From Helicobacter sp. 11-8110 (GTDB lineage Bacteria; Campylobacterota; Campylobacteria; Campylobacterales; Helicobacteraceae), in NCBI RefSeq assembly GCF_003288905.1, contig NZ_NHYL01000011.1, forward strand, positions 1 to 45,611: DNA of 45,611 bases, read 5' to 3'. The notes below the pieces were generated by a model, which did not search any database, was not told where the DNA came from, and saw only the letters and a list, made by a program, of their open reading frames with translations. Each line of letters starts with the position of its first letter. Position 1 is the stretch's first letter. Shown here one piece after another: positions 15,664 through 24,170 of the stretch. The translations under genes were made by a program, and so were the position numbers.

Positions 15664-16244
15664 TATTTTCTCCTTAAATAAACAAAAACGAATAAGACAA
15701 ATAAGACAAAAAGCATTGCATAAAGAGCTGTCCTCACCGCGATTTGAACACCCTTGTTTTGCGTTGGAAAGTTATGCTCTAATTTAACATTGTGAAACTC
15801 TGCAATTCTATCTGCCATATCCACAAAACCATTCAATAAAAAGGCAGAGATTCTCTCATTTGTTAGCTCTTTAGCAGAATTTGGAATCAAAGGCACAATA
15901 TAATCCCAATAAACTTCATTTTTATCAAACATTCTTTCTACTTCTTGACTAACAATGATATTGATTTTTTTTTCATTTTTACTAAAAAAGAGTAAAACAT
16001 AGGGGTTTTGTAGATTATAAGTGTAAGAAGATTCTTTCTCTTGAAGATTCATCTCCCCTAAATCCTCAAGAGCAACAATATACATTTTTACACCTGTTTT
16101 TTCATAAACTTCACTTGACAGAATCTCAATAAAGCCAACGGTCTTTTCAACTAGTTGATTCTCGTTTTCTATCACAAAGGGCTTTGCAAAAGAAAATACA
16201 AAACAAAATAGGGATAAAATCCCTATTTTAAAGACTTTAAACAT
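15663..16244 (-). CDS. TPM-domain membrane protein of the cco cluster
   Basis: This protein has about 193 residues from ATG 16244. An in-frame TTG at 16256 would add four residues but overlaps the upstream stop. A signal peptide (KIGILSLFCFVFSFAKP) leads a TPM-type periplasmic domain (EKTGVKMYIVALEDL, PYVLLFFSKNEKKINIIVSQEVE, ISAFLLNGFVDMADRI). A single C-terminal membrane helix (TALYAMLFVLFVLFVFVYLRRK) with a basic end follows. TPM domains occur in proteins for photosystem or respiratory-complex maintenance and as acid phosphatases. Placement between cco genes suggests oxidase biogenesis, but this is inference. Confidence 0.7.
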   Translation of the reverse strand: MFKVFKIGILSLFCFVFSFAKPFVIENENQLVEKTVGFIEILSSEVYEKTGVKMYIVALEDLGEMNLQEKESSYTYNLQNPYVLLFFSKNEKKINIIVSQEVERMFDKNEVYWDYIVPLIPNSAKELTNERISAFLLNGFVDMADRIAEFHNVKLEHNFPTQNKGVQIAVRTALYAMLFVLFVLFVFVYLRRK

Positions 16245-16245
16245 C

Positions 16246-16356
16246 TTAACCGACAAAAAGAAGCATATCTGGGATAAATGCTACAGAAATAGAAACAATA
16301 ATGATAACAATATGCGCAATAAAAAGAATTTTTTCTAAACTACTATACTTTACCAT
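16246..16356 (-). CDS. 36-residue membrane microprotein in the cco operon
   Basis: A short frame runs from ATG 16356 to TAA 16246-16248. It encodes MVKYSSLEKILFIAHIVIII and then a further hydrophobic stretch ending ...PDMLLFVG. It starts two bases after the DUF4006 stop, with GGAG five bases upstream of the ATG, and ends one base before the ATG of the TPM gene. One hydrophobic helix of about 22 residues is predicted by eye. The strong ribosome site and tight packing make it likely to be translated. By analogy with CcoQ- or CcoS-like small subunits it may associate with cbb3 oxidase. I do not recognise the family. Confidence 0.65.
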   Translation of the reverse strand: MVKYSSLEKILFIAHIVIIIVSISVAFIPDMLLFVG

Positions 16357-16358
16357 TT

Positions 16359-16562
16359 TTACTCCTCTACGCTTTGAAAATGCCCAGCATTCTCAACGCT
16401 TTTCATTTGTATGCTATTTGGATTCTCAATCACATAAGGATTGTTCGCCTCTGCTTTTTGTGTCATTACTGCTGCATATCCCAACCCAAAGACGATAGCA
16501 AGCAATAATACTACCGCGACTATATAACCACCTAATCCATTAATTCCAAATAAACCATTCAT
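16359..16562 (-). CDS. DUF4006 family small membrane protein
   Basis: This 67-residue protein has one membrane helix (GYIVAVVLLLAIVFGLGYAAV) and a conserved-looking tail, NPYVIENPNSIQMKS, which is characteristic of DUF4006 proteins found after ccoP in Campylobacter and Helicobacter. It starts 9 bases after the ccoP stop. Its function is not established; conserved placement suggests involvement with the cbb3 oxidase. Confidence 0.8.
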   Translation of the reverse strand: MNGLFGINGLGGYIVAVVLLLAIVFGLGYAAVMTQKAEANNPYVIENPNSIQMKSVENAGHFQSVEE

Positions 16563-16571
16563 AATGTATCC

Positions 16572-17453
16572 TTAGTTTTTATCCGAATAGATGAAATGCC
16601 CTAAAGCTTCTTTTTGAATATCTGTAAGCATCTGAGTTTTAAACGAAGGCATAATACCAATATGTCCTTTTTTGCCTTTTTCCAAAACTTCTGCCACAAA
16701 TGCAGTTGTTCCATATTTACTCAAGTCAGGAGCCATTCCCCCCATACCTTTTCCATCATCTCCATGGCAAGCATTACAAGTTGCAGCACTATAGAGCTCC
16801 TTACCCTTAGCTACCAATTCTGGATATTTTGTCTTTTTTACTTCAGAAATTTCAGCCATAACATAAGCTGCCACAGCCTTTTGTGCTTCTTCAGTATCCA
16901 AAACTCCCGGAGCTACCTCACTAATTGGCAACATATCTCCAAGCAAATAACCTAAGCCTTTACTTCCTTCTTTGATTGTTGTAATAATCCCCTCTTCTCT
17001 ACCCCACTCTGCTAAATTAGCCGCTGTTCCATTTATTCCTTCTGTTGTGATTCCATGACATTGTGAACATTGCACTAAAAAGAGATTTTGTCCCATTTTA
17101 ACCAAAGTGGCTTCATCAATATTTTGCCATTGTTGTTCAAACTTGGCATTATACGCTTTTACTTCCTCATTGTATTCACCAATTTGAGAATAAGAATTAA
17201 GAGGGTATCCCACAAACCAATACCACAATGCCCAAATAATAAGCACCAAATAAGTTACACCCCAACCAATTGGAATATTATTTTTAAATTCTCTAATTCC
17301 ATCCCACTCTTCACTTGATAAATCACCTTCTGCCTTACTGCTTTTCATTTTTTTGATATAACCACCAACAACGAAAATAGTTAAAGCTAGAATTGCTATG
17401 GCGCCAAGCAATGCAAGTTGATTTACACTATCACCTAAGTTCAACCATTCCAT
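16572..17453 (-). CDS. ccoP: Cytochrome c oxidase cbb3-type subunit III (diheme)
   Basis: This 293-residue subunit passes electrons from soluble cytochrome c to CcoO/CcoN. Two N-terminal hydrophobic segments (LALLGAIAILALTIFVVGGYI; GWGVTYLVLIIWALWYWFVGYPL) anchor it in the membrane. The periplasmic part carries two class I heme c sites, CSQCHG and CNACHG, with distal Met candidates in GYLLGDMLP and IGIMPSF. Its start directly abuts the ccoQ stop. All key heme ligands are present and the length is normal for the family. Confidence 0.95.
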   Translation of the reverse strand: MEWLNLGDSVNQLALLGAIAILALTIFVVGGYIKKMKSSKAEGDLSSEEWDGIREFKNNIPIGWGVTYLVLIIWALWYWFVGYPLNSYSQIGEYNEEVKAYNAKFEQQWQNIDEATLVKMGQNLFLVQCSQCHGITTEGINGTAANLAEWGREEGIITTIKEGSKGLGYLLGDMLPISEVAPGVLDTEEAQKAVAAYVMAEISEVKKTKYPELVAKGKELYSAATCNACHGDDGKGMGGMAPDLSKYGTTAFVAEVLEKGKKGHIGIMPSFKTQMLTDIQKEALGHFIYSDKN

Positions 17454-17672
17454 TTAGCTCTCCTTCTTTTTATCTTTATTGCTTCTCTCTTCGATTACTT
17501 CATCGTTCAAGTCATCATCAAGGGCTAATCTAGCATATTTTTCATAGTCTATTTTCCCACTTCTTTGGCTTTTGTAGAGATGGTAAATATAACCATACAA
17601 CAAAACCACCAACAAAATCGTAACAGCCCAATATGCATAGCCTTGAATGACTCTTATAGTTTCATAATCCAC
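17454..17672 (-). CDS. ccoQ: Cytochrome c oxidase cbb3-type subunit CcoQ
   Basis: A 72-residue protein with one membrane helix (GYAYWAVTILLVVLLYGYIYHLY) followed by a charged C-terminal tail (ALDDDLNDEVIEERSNKDKKKES), as expected for CcoQ, the small stabilising subunit. It sits between ccoO and ccoP with only 2 bases separating it from ccoO. The acidic/basic tail is longer than in some proteobacterial CcoQ proteins but typical for Campylobacterota. Confidence 0.9.
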   Translation of the reverse strand: MDYETIRVIQGYAYWAVTILLVVLLYGYIYHLYKSQRSGKIDYEKYARLALDDDLNDEVIEERSNKDKKKES

Positions 17673-17674
17673 GA

Positions 17675-18358
17675 CTAATTCGCCCTTCTTTTTTGCCCCA
17701 GACTATTAAGGTAAGCAATCAAAGCTACAATTTGCTTAATCTCACCTCTTTCTAATGCCGCTTTTATTTCTGGATCTTTCATATCTTCAACCAAAACTTT
17801 TGCTTCAGCCAAAATCTCTGCTCTAGCAGATTCTAAATCTCCAAGCTTTGGATTCCCTTCTGTATCATAAGGAACTGCAAAAACCACTTTTTGGGTATAA
17901 GCTTCAGCATAAGCAGTATCTACATCCACATTTTTTTGATATAAATGTGGATAGGCAGGCATTATAGATCCAGGAACAATAGAAGATGGATTTAACATAT
18001 GCTCCTCATGCCAATCTGTTGTTCTATAATCCCCTACACGATGCAAATCTGGACCAGTTCTTTTAGAACCCCATAAAAATGGTCTATCATATGCATATTC
18101 ACCGCTTAAACTATAAGCTCCATATCTATCTGTTTCTGCCTTAAAAGGACGGATTAGCTGCGAATGGCAAGCATTGCAACTCTCTGCAATATAAATTTGA
18201 CGCCCTGCAGTTTCTAATAAAGTATAAGGTTTAAGATTTTCAGTAGGGCGAGACGCTTTTGCAAAATCAGGAAGTATTTCAACTAACCCTGCAATAGAAA
18301 ATACCAACAAAAAAACTACCGTAAAGAAAAACGGATTTTTTTCCAACCAATGAAACAT
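17675..18358 (-). CDS. ccoO: Cytochrome c oxidase cbb3-type subunit II (monoheme)
   Basis: This 227-residue monoheme cytochrome c subunit has an N-terminal anchor (FFFTVVFLLVFSIAGLVEILP) and one heme site, AESCNACHSQLIRPF, the signature of CcoO. RYGAYSLSGEYAYDRPFLWGSKRTGPDLHRVG is strongly family-like, and GSIMPAYPHL supplies the axial Met region. It starts 11 bases after ccoN and accepts electrons from CcoP to pass to CcoN. Confidence 0.96.
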   Translation of the reverse strand: MFHWLEKNPFFFTVVFLLVFSIAGLVEILPDFAKASRPTENLKPYTLLETAGRQIYIAESCNACHSQLIRPFKAETDRYGAYSLSGEYAYDRPFLWGSKRTGPDLHRVGDYRTTDWHEEHMLNPSSIVPGSIMPAYPHLYQKNVDVDTAYAEAYTQKVVFAVPYDTEGNPKLGDLESARAEILAEAKVLVEDMKDPEIKAALERGEIKQIVALIAYLNSLGQKRRAN

Positions 18359-18369
18359 TCAACCCTCCT

Positions 18370-19836
18370 TTACGCTGCCATTGGAGTTGCATAGTTAGGC
18401 TCTTTTTCAAGCTCTTTACTTGCAACAATGGTCATAATAATATTATAAGCAAAGATAATAAATCCAATCAAATACATTGTTCCACCAATTGCTCTAATTG
18501 TATAATAAGGGAACAATACAGTTACTGTATCAATAAATGAATAAGCTAGACTTCCAAATTCATCTGTTGCTCTCCACATCATACCTTGGGTAATTCCAGC
18601 AATCCACATACTTGAAAAATAAAGGATAATTGCGATTGTTTGAATCCAAAATTGTATATCCATAAGCTTTTTAGAATAAATCTCGCGCTTAAACAATCTT
18701 GGTGTCATATGATAACAAGCTGCAATAAGCGTAAAACCAACCCAGCCTAAAACACCATCATGAACATGCCCTACAATCCAATCTGTAAAGTGCGCCAAAG
18801 CATTCACGGATTTAATTGACTGAATTGGTCCTTCAAGTGTTGATAACATATAAAATGTAGAGGCAAGAATTAAAAATTTAATTAAAGGTGATTCTTTTAA
18901 TTGATGCCATTGTCCCTTCATTGTCAAAAGCATATTCACTGCTGTTCCCCAAGAAGGCAAAATAAGCACCACAGAAAAAATAGAACCCATTGTTTGCATC
19001 CAATCAGGCACAGTAGAATAAATAAGATGGTGGCTACCTGCCCAAATATAAACAAACATCAACCCCCAAAATGAAAACAATGTGAGTTTATAAGAAAAGA
19101 TAGGCTGCCCTGATTCTTTAGGTAAGAAATAATAAATTACCCCAATGATTCCAGAAGTAAATACAAATGCAACCGCATTGTGTCCAAACCACCATTGCAC
19201 CATCGCATCATTAGTTCCAGCATACAAAGAAATAGAATTCCATAAAGAACCAACCCCGGATATAAGGTAAGTAGGCACAGACAAGTTATTAAAAATATAA
19301 AGAGCAGAAATAGCTACAAAAGTCGCGATAAAATACCACAAGCTAATGTAAATTGTCTGCTCCCTTCTCACACCCATTGATCCAAAGAGACTAACTCCCC
19401 ATAAAACCCAAACAACTACCACCAAAAGGTCCAAAGGCCAAATTAATTCAGAATACTCTTTAGATTGTGTTAAACCGGCAAATAAACTTACAACTGCCAA
19501 TGCCATTAAAAGAATATAAAGCCAAAAATGTAAATGACCAATGAATTTTAAAAATGGATGCTCATTGTATGAAATTTTCAAAACTCTTTGTCCCAAGTAA
19601 TACCAGGCTGCCCAAATACCACTTAATGTGAAACCATAGATAATTCCATTAGTGTGCAATGGTCTAAGTCTCCCAAAAGTTCCAAATTCTCCAGCAAGAT
19701 AATTGAGATTTGGAAACGCCATTTGAAAAGCGATAATGACACCCAACAATAATCCTACAATACCAAATACAATCGTTGCAAAAAGAAATAATTTTGCAAT
19801 GGAATAATCATACTCTAATGCAGAATTTGATTGCAT
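18370..19836 (-). CDS. ccoN: Cytochrome c oxidase cbb3-type subunit I (catalytic)
   Basis: This 488-residue heme-copper oxidase subunit reduces O2 at high affinity and pumps protons. About 12 membrane helices are visible. The heme b/b3 and CuB ligands lie in conserved His-containing segments: LRPLHTNGIIYGF, WWFGHNAVAFVFTSG, AGSHHLIYS and VGHVHDGVLGWVGF. It is the first gene of ccoNOQP, with AGGAAGGAG just before the ATG and a TATAAAAT-type -10 about 55 bases upstream. In microaerophiles such as Helicobacter and Campylobacter this is the sole heme-copper terminal oxidase. Confidence 0.97.
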   Translation of the reverse strand: MQSNSALEYDYSIAKLFLFATIVFGIVGLLLGVIIAFQMAFPNLNYLAGEFGTFGRLRPLHTNGIIYGFTLSGIWAAWYYLGQRVLKISYNEHPFLKFIGHLHFWLYILLMALAVVSLFAGLTQSKEYSELIWPLDLLVVVVWVLWGVSLFGSMGVRREQTIYISLWYFIATFVAISALYIFNNLSVPTYLISGVGSLWNSISLYAGTNDAMVQWWFGHNAVAFVFTSGIIGVIYYFLPKESGQPIFSYKLTLFSFWGLMFVYIWAGSHHLIYSTVPDWMQTMGSIFSVVLILPSWGTAVNMLLTMKGQWHQLKESPLIKFLILASTFYMLSTLEGPIQSIKSVNALAHFTDWIVGHVHDGVLGWVGFTLIAACYHMTPRLFKREIYSKKLMDIQFWIQTIAIILYFSSMWIAGITQGMMWRATDEFGSLAYSFIDTVTVLFPYYTIRAIGGTMYLIGFIIFAYNIIMTIVASKELEKEPNYATPMAA

Positions 19837-19890
19837 ATAGACTCCTTCCTCTAAGATTTCCCTAGACTAATTAATATTTAGAGAACTTGT

Positions 19891-19899
19891 AATTTTATA
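19891..19899 (-). promoter_or_regulatory. -10 element of the cco operon (TATAAAATT)
   Basis: On the minus strand TATAAAATT follows a T-rich stretch (TTATTTTT), the usual layout of a Campylobacterota housekeeping promoter, about 55 bases before the ccoN ATG. The 138 bases between ccoN and kdsD hold nothing else that I can name. Confidence 0.5.
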
Positions 19900-19974
19900 A
19901 AAAATAACTTAACTAAAAGCTTAAAAAACAAACAAATGGTAAATGAAACTCAAAATGTGCTTTATTAACAAAAA

Positions 19975-20916
19975 CTAAATTCTACCAACTTCATAGAGTT
20001 GCACAATTCCAACGACTTGATCTCCATCCATTACCACCAATTCTTTTATTTTTGATTCCATCATTATAGCCTCTGCTTCCGTTGCCATAGCATTGCTTTG
20101 AATCACTTTGGGTTGTTTAGTCATAATTTCTTCAGCACAAACTTCAAATTTATCCTCCATTAAAGTTCGTCTCAAATCCCCATCAGTAATAATCCCCCTT
20201 AGCTTATTATCCTCCAACACCAAACACACTCCAAGTCTTTTACTTGTCATTACTGCAATTAATTCTTTAAAACTAGTTTTAGGCAAAACAATAGGCAAAT
20301 CTTTAGCAACCATAATATCTTTAACTTGCGTCAAAAGCTTTCTGCCTAAGCTCCCACCAGGATGAAACATTGCAAAATTCTCCGGTTTAAATCCTCTTGC
20401 TTTCATTAAAGCCACTGCAATTGCATCACCCATTGCTAAATTTGCGGTTGTTGAAGAGGTTGGGGCAAGTTGCAAAGGGCACGCCTCTCTTTTAACAGCA
20501 ATATTTAAAAAATACTGCCCCTCCTTAGCTAAAGTTGATTGTGGATTCCCACTCATCACAATTAATGGAATTCCACGCTTTTTAATAAGAGAAATAATCC
20601 GCAAAACCTCTTCACTCTCTCCTGAGTTTGAAATTGCGATAACCGCATCCTCTTTTGTAAGCATTCCCAAATCTCCATGCAATGCCTCTCCAGGGTGCAA
20701 GAAAAAACTAGGAGTTCCTGTGCTTGCTAAAGTCGCAGCCATTTTTGCAGCAATATGCCCTGATTTTCCCATTCCTGTAATCACGCAATGCCCTTTGAGT
20801 TTTAAAATGCATTCAATCGCGCCATTAAAATCTTGATTTAAATAGTCTTTTAACCCCAAAATTGCTTCTGATTCAATATCAAAAACCTCTTTTGCTATTT
20901 GAGTAAAATCTCGCAT
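19975..20916 (-). CDS. kdsD: Arabinose-5-phosphate isomerase (KpsF/GutQ family)
   Basis: This 313-residue enzyme converts ribulose-5-phosphate to arabinose-5-phosphate, the first step of KDO synthesis for lipopolysaccharide. An N-terminal SIS domain (GHCVITGMGKSGHIAAKMAATLASTGTPSFFLHPGEALHGDLGM, then ISNSGESEEV) is followed by HPGGSLGRKLL and two CBS domains (from VKDIMVAKDLPIV; a second near EIMTKQPKVIQ). The length is usual. It lies 17 bases downstream of the antiporter-family gene on the same strand and may be co-transcribed with it. Confidence 0.92.
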   Translation of the reverse strand: MRDFTQIAKEVFDIESEAILGLKDYLNQDFNGAIECILKLKGHCVITGMGKSGHIAAKMAATLASTGTPSFFLHPGEALHGDLGMLTKEDAVIAISNSGESEEVLRIISLIKKRGIPLIVMSGNPQSTLAKEGQYFLNIAVKREACPLQLAPTSSTTANLAMGDAIAVALMKARGFKPENFAMFHPGGSLGRKLLTQVKDIMVAKDLPIVLPKTSFKELIAVMTSKRLGVCLVLEDNKLRGIITDGDLRRTLMEDKFEVCAEEIMTKQPKVIQSNAMATEAEAIMMESKIKELVVMDGDQVVGIVQLYEVGRI

Positions 20917-20932
20917 ACAAACTCCTTAAAAA

Positions 20933-22234
20933 TTACAATAGCATTGAACCGATGATTCCACCAACAATTAAAGGTATATTATAAACCAAAAAAGTTGGTA
21001 CGCAAGTATCCCAAATGTGATTGTGCTGTCCATCTGCATTTAGCCCAGAAGTAGGACCAAGTGTGCTATCTGATGCAGGGCTTCCTGCATCACCTAATGC
21101 CCCTGCAATTCCTACTAGCAAAATAATAGCCTCATAGCTAAAGCCAAGATTTAATGCCAAGGGGCAATAGGTTGTTGCAATAATAGGAAGTGTCCCAAAA
21201 GAAGTCCCAATACCCATTGTCACCAACAAACCAACTAATAACATTATAATTGCGCCGCCAAGTTGCCCACCTGAAAGAGAAGAAACTGATTCTGCAAGCG
21301 ATTCAATAGCCCCTGTTTCTTTTAAGACACTACCATATCCTGCTGCAATTAGCATCACAAAAGCAATAAAAGCCATCATTTTAAAGCCATCTTCAATTAC
21401 ATTATCAATATTATCCCACTTAATAGCCCCAAAGGCAATCATCACAAAAAGTCCAGCAATCCCACCTAATGGCAAAGAACCTTCCAAAATCTGCACAACA
21501 AAGGCAACAATGGCACCCAATAAAACACCAAAATCCTGCCTACTCATTTTAGGATTTTCCAAATGTCTTAAAACATTTTCTTCTAAGAAAGTGTTTTGAT
21601 ATTCGTGTGGCTTCCGATAAAAAATAAAAATTGCCAAAAGCAATCCCACAAGCATACTAGCTCCACCAATCCACATCACACTTGAAATCTGCTCTAAAGT
21701 AACATTGATTCCATTTTGCTCTAATTGCTTTTGTAAAATTGTATGAAATAGCAATCCATACCCAACACTAAAACTTACATAAGGCGCTTTTAACCCAAAA
21801 GTCAAAGCACAAGCAACCGCCCTTCTATCAATTTTCAAGCGATTCATTAAAGGTAAAAGCGGTGGAATTAAAATAGGAATAAAGGCAATATGCACCGGAA
21901 TAAGATTTTGTGAAAAACAAGCAAAAAATGCAATAAAAAAACAAAACATCAAACGGCGATTCTGAATAAAATTGGCAATATGATGCACAAAAATAGGCGT
22001 AAGATTTGTCCTTGCTATCGCACTTGCTAAAGCACCAAGCAAGATATAACTCAAAGCAATTTCTAAATTACCTGACATTCCAGAAATCAAAACCTTAATA
22101 GTCTCTTCAAATCCAATCCCCGCAATAACTCCAGCAACCAAAGCTGAAACAAGAATCGCCAACAAAACATTTAATCGCGCCAAACAAAGCACACTCATAA
22201 CAAAAATTGAAACTACAACCGGATTGGTTAGCAT
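20933..22234 (-). CDS. Na+/H+ antiporter family permease
   Basis: This 433-residue integral membrane protein has about ten to twelve hydrophobic segments. Conserved-looking loops include CFSQNLIPVHIAFIPILIPPLLPLMNRLKIDRRAVACALTFGLKAPY, GIGTSFGTLPIIATTYCP and GALGDAGSPASDSTLGPTSGLN, which fit the Na+/H+ antiporter family of Helicobacter and Campylobacter (NhaC-like superfamily). It starts one base before the DUF89 stop region and is transcribed with it. The transported ion or substrate cannot be decided from sequence alone; some relatives carry amino acids or organic anions. Confidence 0.8.
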   Translation of the reverse strand: MLTNPVVVSIFVMSVLCLARLNVLLAILVSALVAGVIAGIGFEETIKVLISGMSGNLEIALSYILLGALASAIARTNLTPIFVHHIANFIQNRRLMFCFFIAFFACFSQNLIPVHIAFIPILIPPLLPLMNRLKIDRRAVACALTFGLKAPYVSFSVGYGLLFHTILQKQLEQNGINVTLEQISSVMWIGGASMLVGLLLAIFIFYRKPHEYQNTFLEENVLRHLENPKMSRQDFGVLLGAIVAFVVQILEGSLPLGGIAGLFVMIAFGAIKWDNIDNVIEDGFKMMAFIAFVMLIAAGYGSVLKETGAIESLAESVSSLSGGQLGGAIIMLLVGLLVTMGIGTSFGTLPIIATTYCPLALNLGFSYEAIILLVGIAGALGDAGSPASDSTLGPTSGLNADGQHNHIWDTCVPTFLVYNIPLIVGGIIGSMLL

Positions 22235-22235
22235 A

Positions 22236-23174
22236 CTAATCCTTTTTTAAAGAATGGGAATGCAACAAAACAAATTCCCCTAATTTTTGGTTTAAATAAT
22301 CCGCCACAACATTGCATTTTATTTTAAATAAAAAAAAGATTCTAGAATCATCTTGTGCTTGTTTTTCTAGTGATTCAAAATTCCCCATTCCCTTAGCAAA
22401 AACCAAATCCGCCTCCCCAAAAAGCCTTTGGGATTCAATACTAGCTAGTTCATAAATAAATCCAGGGCTTGGCACACCACTATCCCTTACTTCACAGATT
22501 CTAAAAAGCTCTGAATCACTTTGGTGCAAATCATCTAAAGTAATATCATTAATAATCTCTGCACCCCTTACAAAATAAAAAATTTGCAATTGCGGATAAT
22601 GGGCTTTAAGAATTTGAATCAAAACTTCATCAAGCTCATTTTCTCCCGCATTATCGCCAATATAAACTATTTTTTTTGCCTTTTGCAGCTGCTGCTTTAA
22701 AGCATTTATGTGAAAATAAGCAAAGCGTGTATCAAAAATTTTTTGACACTCTGCTTCCAAGTCAAATGCATACTCAACACCATAATCAATCACATTTCCA
22801 AGCACCGCACAATAAATCCCAAACTCCAATTGATTCTCTTTGGGAATTGTTTTTAGTTTTTTTCTAAGAGTTTCTTTAATTAGCCTTGCTTTTTGAATAC
22901 TTTGTTGTTTAATTTGCCAATAAGGCGCAGGATTTTTGGTTAGTTTTGAAATCTTATCATACAAAACCACCGCCAAAAGCGTAGGAGGAATCTCTCTATT
23001 TTTTTCTAAAATAATTCCCCTTTTTTCAAAAAAACCTAAAACGCTCTCTTGATAATTAACTAAAATTTCTTGCTCTATTTGATTGATTGCTTCTTTTTGA
23101 AAAAAATTAATGACTTCTGCTGTTCTCACTGCTTGTTTTTGCAAGCAAGCCAAGCATCTTTGTTCTAAATTAAT
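22236..23174 (-). CDS. DUF89 (ARMT1-like) metal-dependent phosphatase-type protein, ATT start
   Basis: This protein belongs to the DUF89 damage-control phosphatase group. It shows the N-terminal CLACLQKQAVRTAEVI (C-x2-C), IVYIGDNAGENELDEVLI (the metal-binding Asp-Asn region) and ADLVFAKGMGNFESL near the C-terminus. The frame has no ATG or GTG. A TTG at 23153 would cut off the first Cys of C-x2-C. Reading upstream in frame gives INLEQRCLAC back to ATT at 23172-23174, which overlaps the TAA of the preceding gene and has AAGGA seven bases before it. I take ATT as the start, giving about 312 residues. The likely role is hydrolysis of damaged phosphometabolites, inferred from family knowledge. Confidence 0.75.
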   Translation of the reverse strand: MNLEQRCLACLQKQAVRTAEVINFFQKEAINQIEQEILVNYQESVLGFFEKRGIILEKNREIPPTLLAVVLYDKISKLTKNPAPYWQIKQQSIQKARLIKETLRKKLKTIPKENQLEFGIYCAVLGNVIDYGVEYAFDLEAECQKIFDTRFAYFHINALKQQLQKAKKIVYIGDNAGENELDEVLIQILKAHYPQLQIFYFVRGAEIINDITLDDLHQSDSELFRICEVRDSGVPSPGFIYELASIESQRLFGEADLVFAKGMGNFESLEKQAQDDSRIFFLFKIKCNVVADYLNQKLGEFVLLHSHSLKKD

Positions 23175-23655
23175 CGTTCATTCCTTCTTTTGATTTTGTA
23201 TTAATCACTTTGCCCCACATCATTTTATATTTCCGTTTTAAAAACTCGATTTCTTCTTGGGCTGCTTTGAGTTGCTCTCGCAAAATAGCAATTGTTTTTT
23301 TATCATCTTCATAAACTTCTTGTGTATTAAAAAGGGCATCTTTTAAAAATTGATTCTCACTTTTAACGCTTGTAATTGTTTCTTCTTTAGCACTAATCAC
23401 CTTTTCGTGCAAACTAAGAATCGTGCCAATTGTTTTTTCAACAAACTCACTATCTACACCAACACTTGGGTTATCTATCATTACTGCATTGCTACCTGTA
23501 TGCACCACAACTTTTGTGCCACTCCCTGCATCAATGAGAAAATCTCCATTTTCTTGTTTGCTTTTTAATTCACCACTAGCAACCATTTCCAACACTCTCT
23601 CCCTTGTTAGATTAGCCAAAGAAGCAAACTCATCAATCTTAACCCAAGTCTCCAT
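23170..23655 (-). CDS. DUF3972-type protein with helix-turn-helix and coiled coil
   Basis: A 161-residue protein. The N-terminus (WVKIDEFASLANLTRERVLEMVASGEL) looks like a MerR/excisionase-type helix-turn-helix. A short strand region follows, then a long coiled coil (roughly residues 75-145: LHEKVISAKEETITSVKSEN to QEEIEFLKRKY). This layout matches DUF3972 proteins restricted to Campylobacterota. It lies 10 bases downstream of purE and its stop overlaps the ATT start of the DUF89 gene. Function is unknown; DNA binding or a structural role is possible. Confidence 0.75.
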   Translation of the reverse strand: METWVKIDEFASLANLTRERVLEMVASGELKSKQENGDFLIDAGSGTKVVVHTGSNAVMIDNPSVGVDSEFVEKTIGTILSLHEKVISAKEETITSVKSENQFLKDALFNTQEVYEDDKKTIAILREQLKAAQEEIEFLKRKYKMMWGKVINTKSKEGMND

Positions 23656-23665
23656 CGCACATCCC

Positions 23666-24160
23666 CTACAAAATCACTTCAATATCTTGGGAATCTAATT
23701 CAACATTTTTAGCTTTCATTACACGATCTTCTCGTAATTTTCCTTCTAATTCTGCATTGTTTAATGCTAGAATCTGCATTGCCAAATAAGCACTATTAAC
23801 TGCCCCAGTTTTCCCTAAAGCCACAGTTGCTACAGGCATTCCAGAAGGCATTTGCACCGTGGAGAGCAAAGAATCTAAACCATCTAAAGCCCCCCCTTTA
23901 AGAGGCACTCCAATAACAGGCTTTGTTGTCATTGACGCTACCGCTCCTGCTAAATGCGCTGCCATCCCCGCTGCTGCAATAAAAACTTTTGCACCTTTTT
24001 GCTCTGCTTGCTTCACATATTCTTTAGTCCGATTTGGACTCCTATGCGCTGAACTAATAATCACTTCATAAGGCACATCAAATTTTTTTAGCACCAAAAT
24101 ACATTCATTCATCACTTCATAATCACTCTTGCTTCCCATTAAAATTGCTATAAACTCCAT
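23666..24160 (-). CDS. purE: N5-carboxyaminoimidazole ribonucleotide mutase
   Basis: This 164-residue class I PurE catalyses the rearrangement of N5-CAIR to CAIR in purine synthesis. Visible motifs are MGSKSDYEVM near the start, SAHRSPNRT (catalytic His), AAAGMAAHLAGAVAS and GVPLKGGALDGLDSLLSTVQMPSGMPVATVALG. The length is normal. The coding strand carries a run of seven G (complement at 23890-23896) at the LKGGAL codons, in frame. It sits in a compact cluster with unrelated core genes. Confidence 0.95.
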   Translation of the reverse strand: MEFIAILMGSKSDYEVMNECILVLKKFDVPYEVIISSAHRSPNRTKEYVKQAEQKGAKVFIAAAGMAAHLAGAVASMTTKPVIGVPLKGGALDGLDSLLSTVQMPSGMPVATVALGKTGAVNSAYLAMQILALNNAELEGKLREDRVMKAKNVELDSQDIEVIL

Positions 24161-24170
24161 CTATTCTCCT

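Noticed and set aside
23890-23896. Run of seven G on the coding strand within purE as a phase-variation tract
   Set aside because: It encodes the conserved KGGAL codons in frame and is at the short end for slippage in Campylobacterota.
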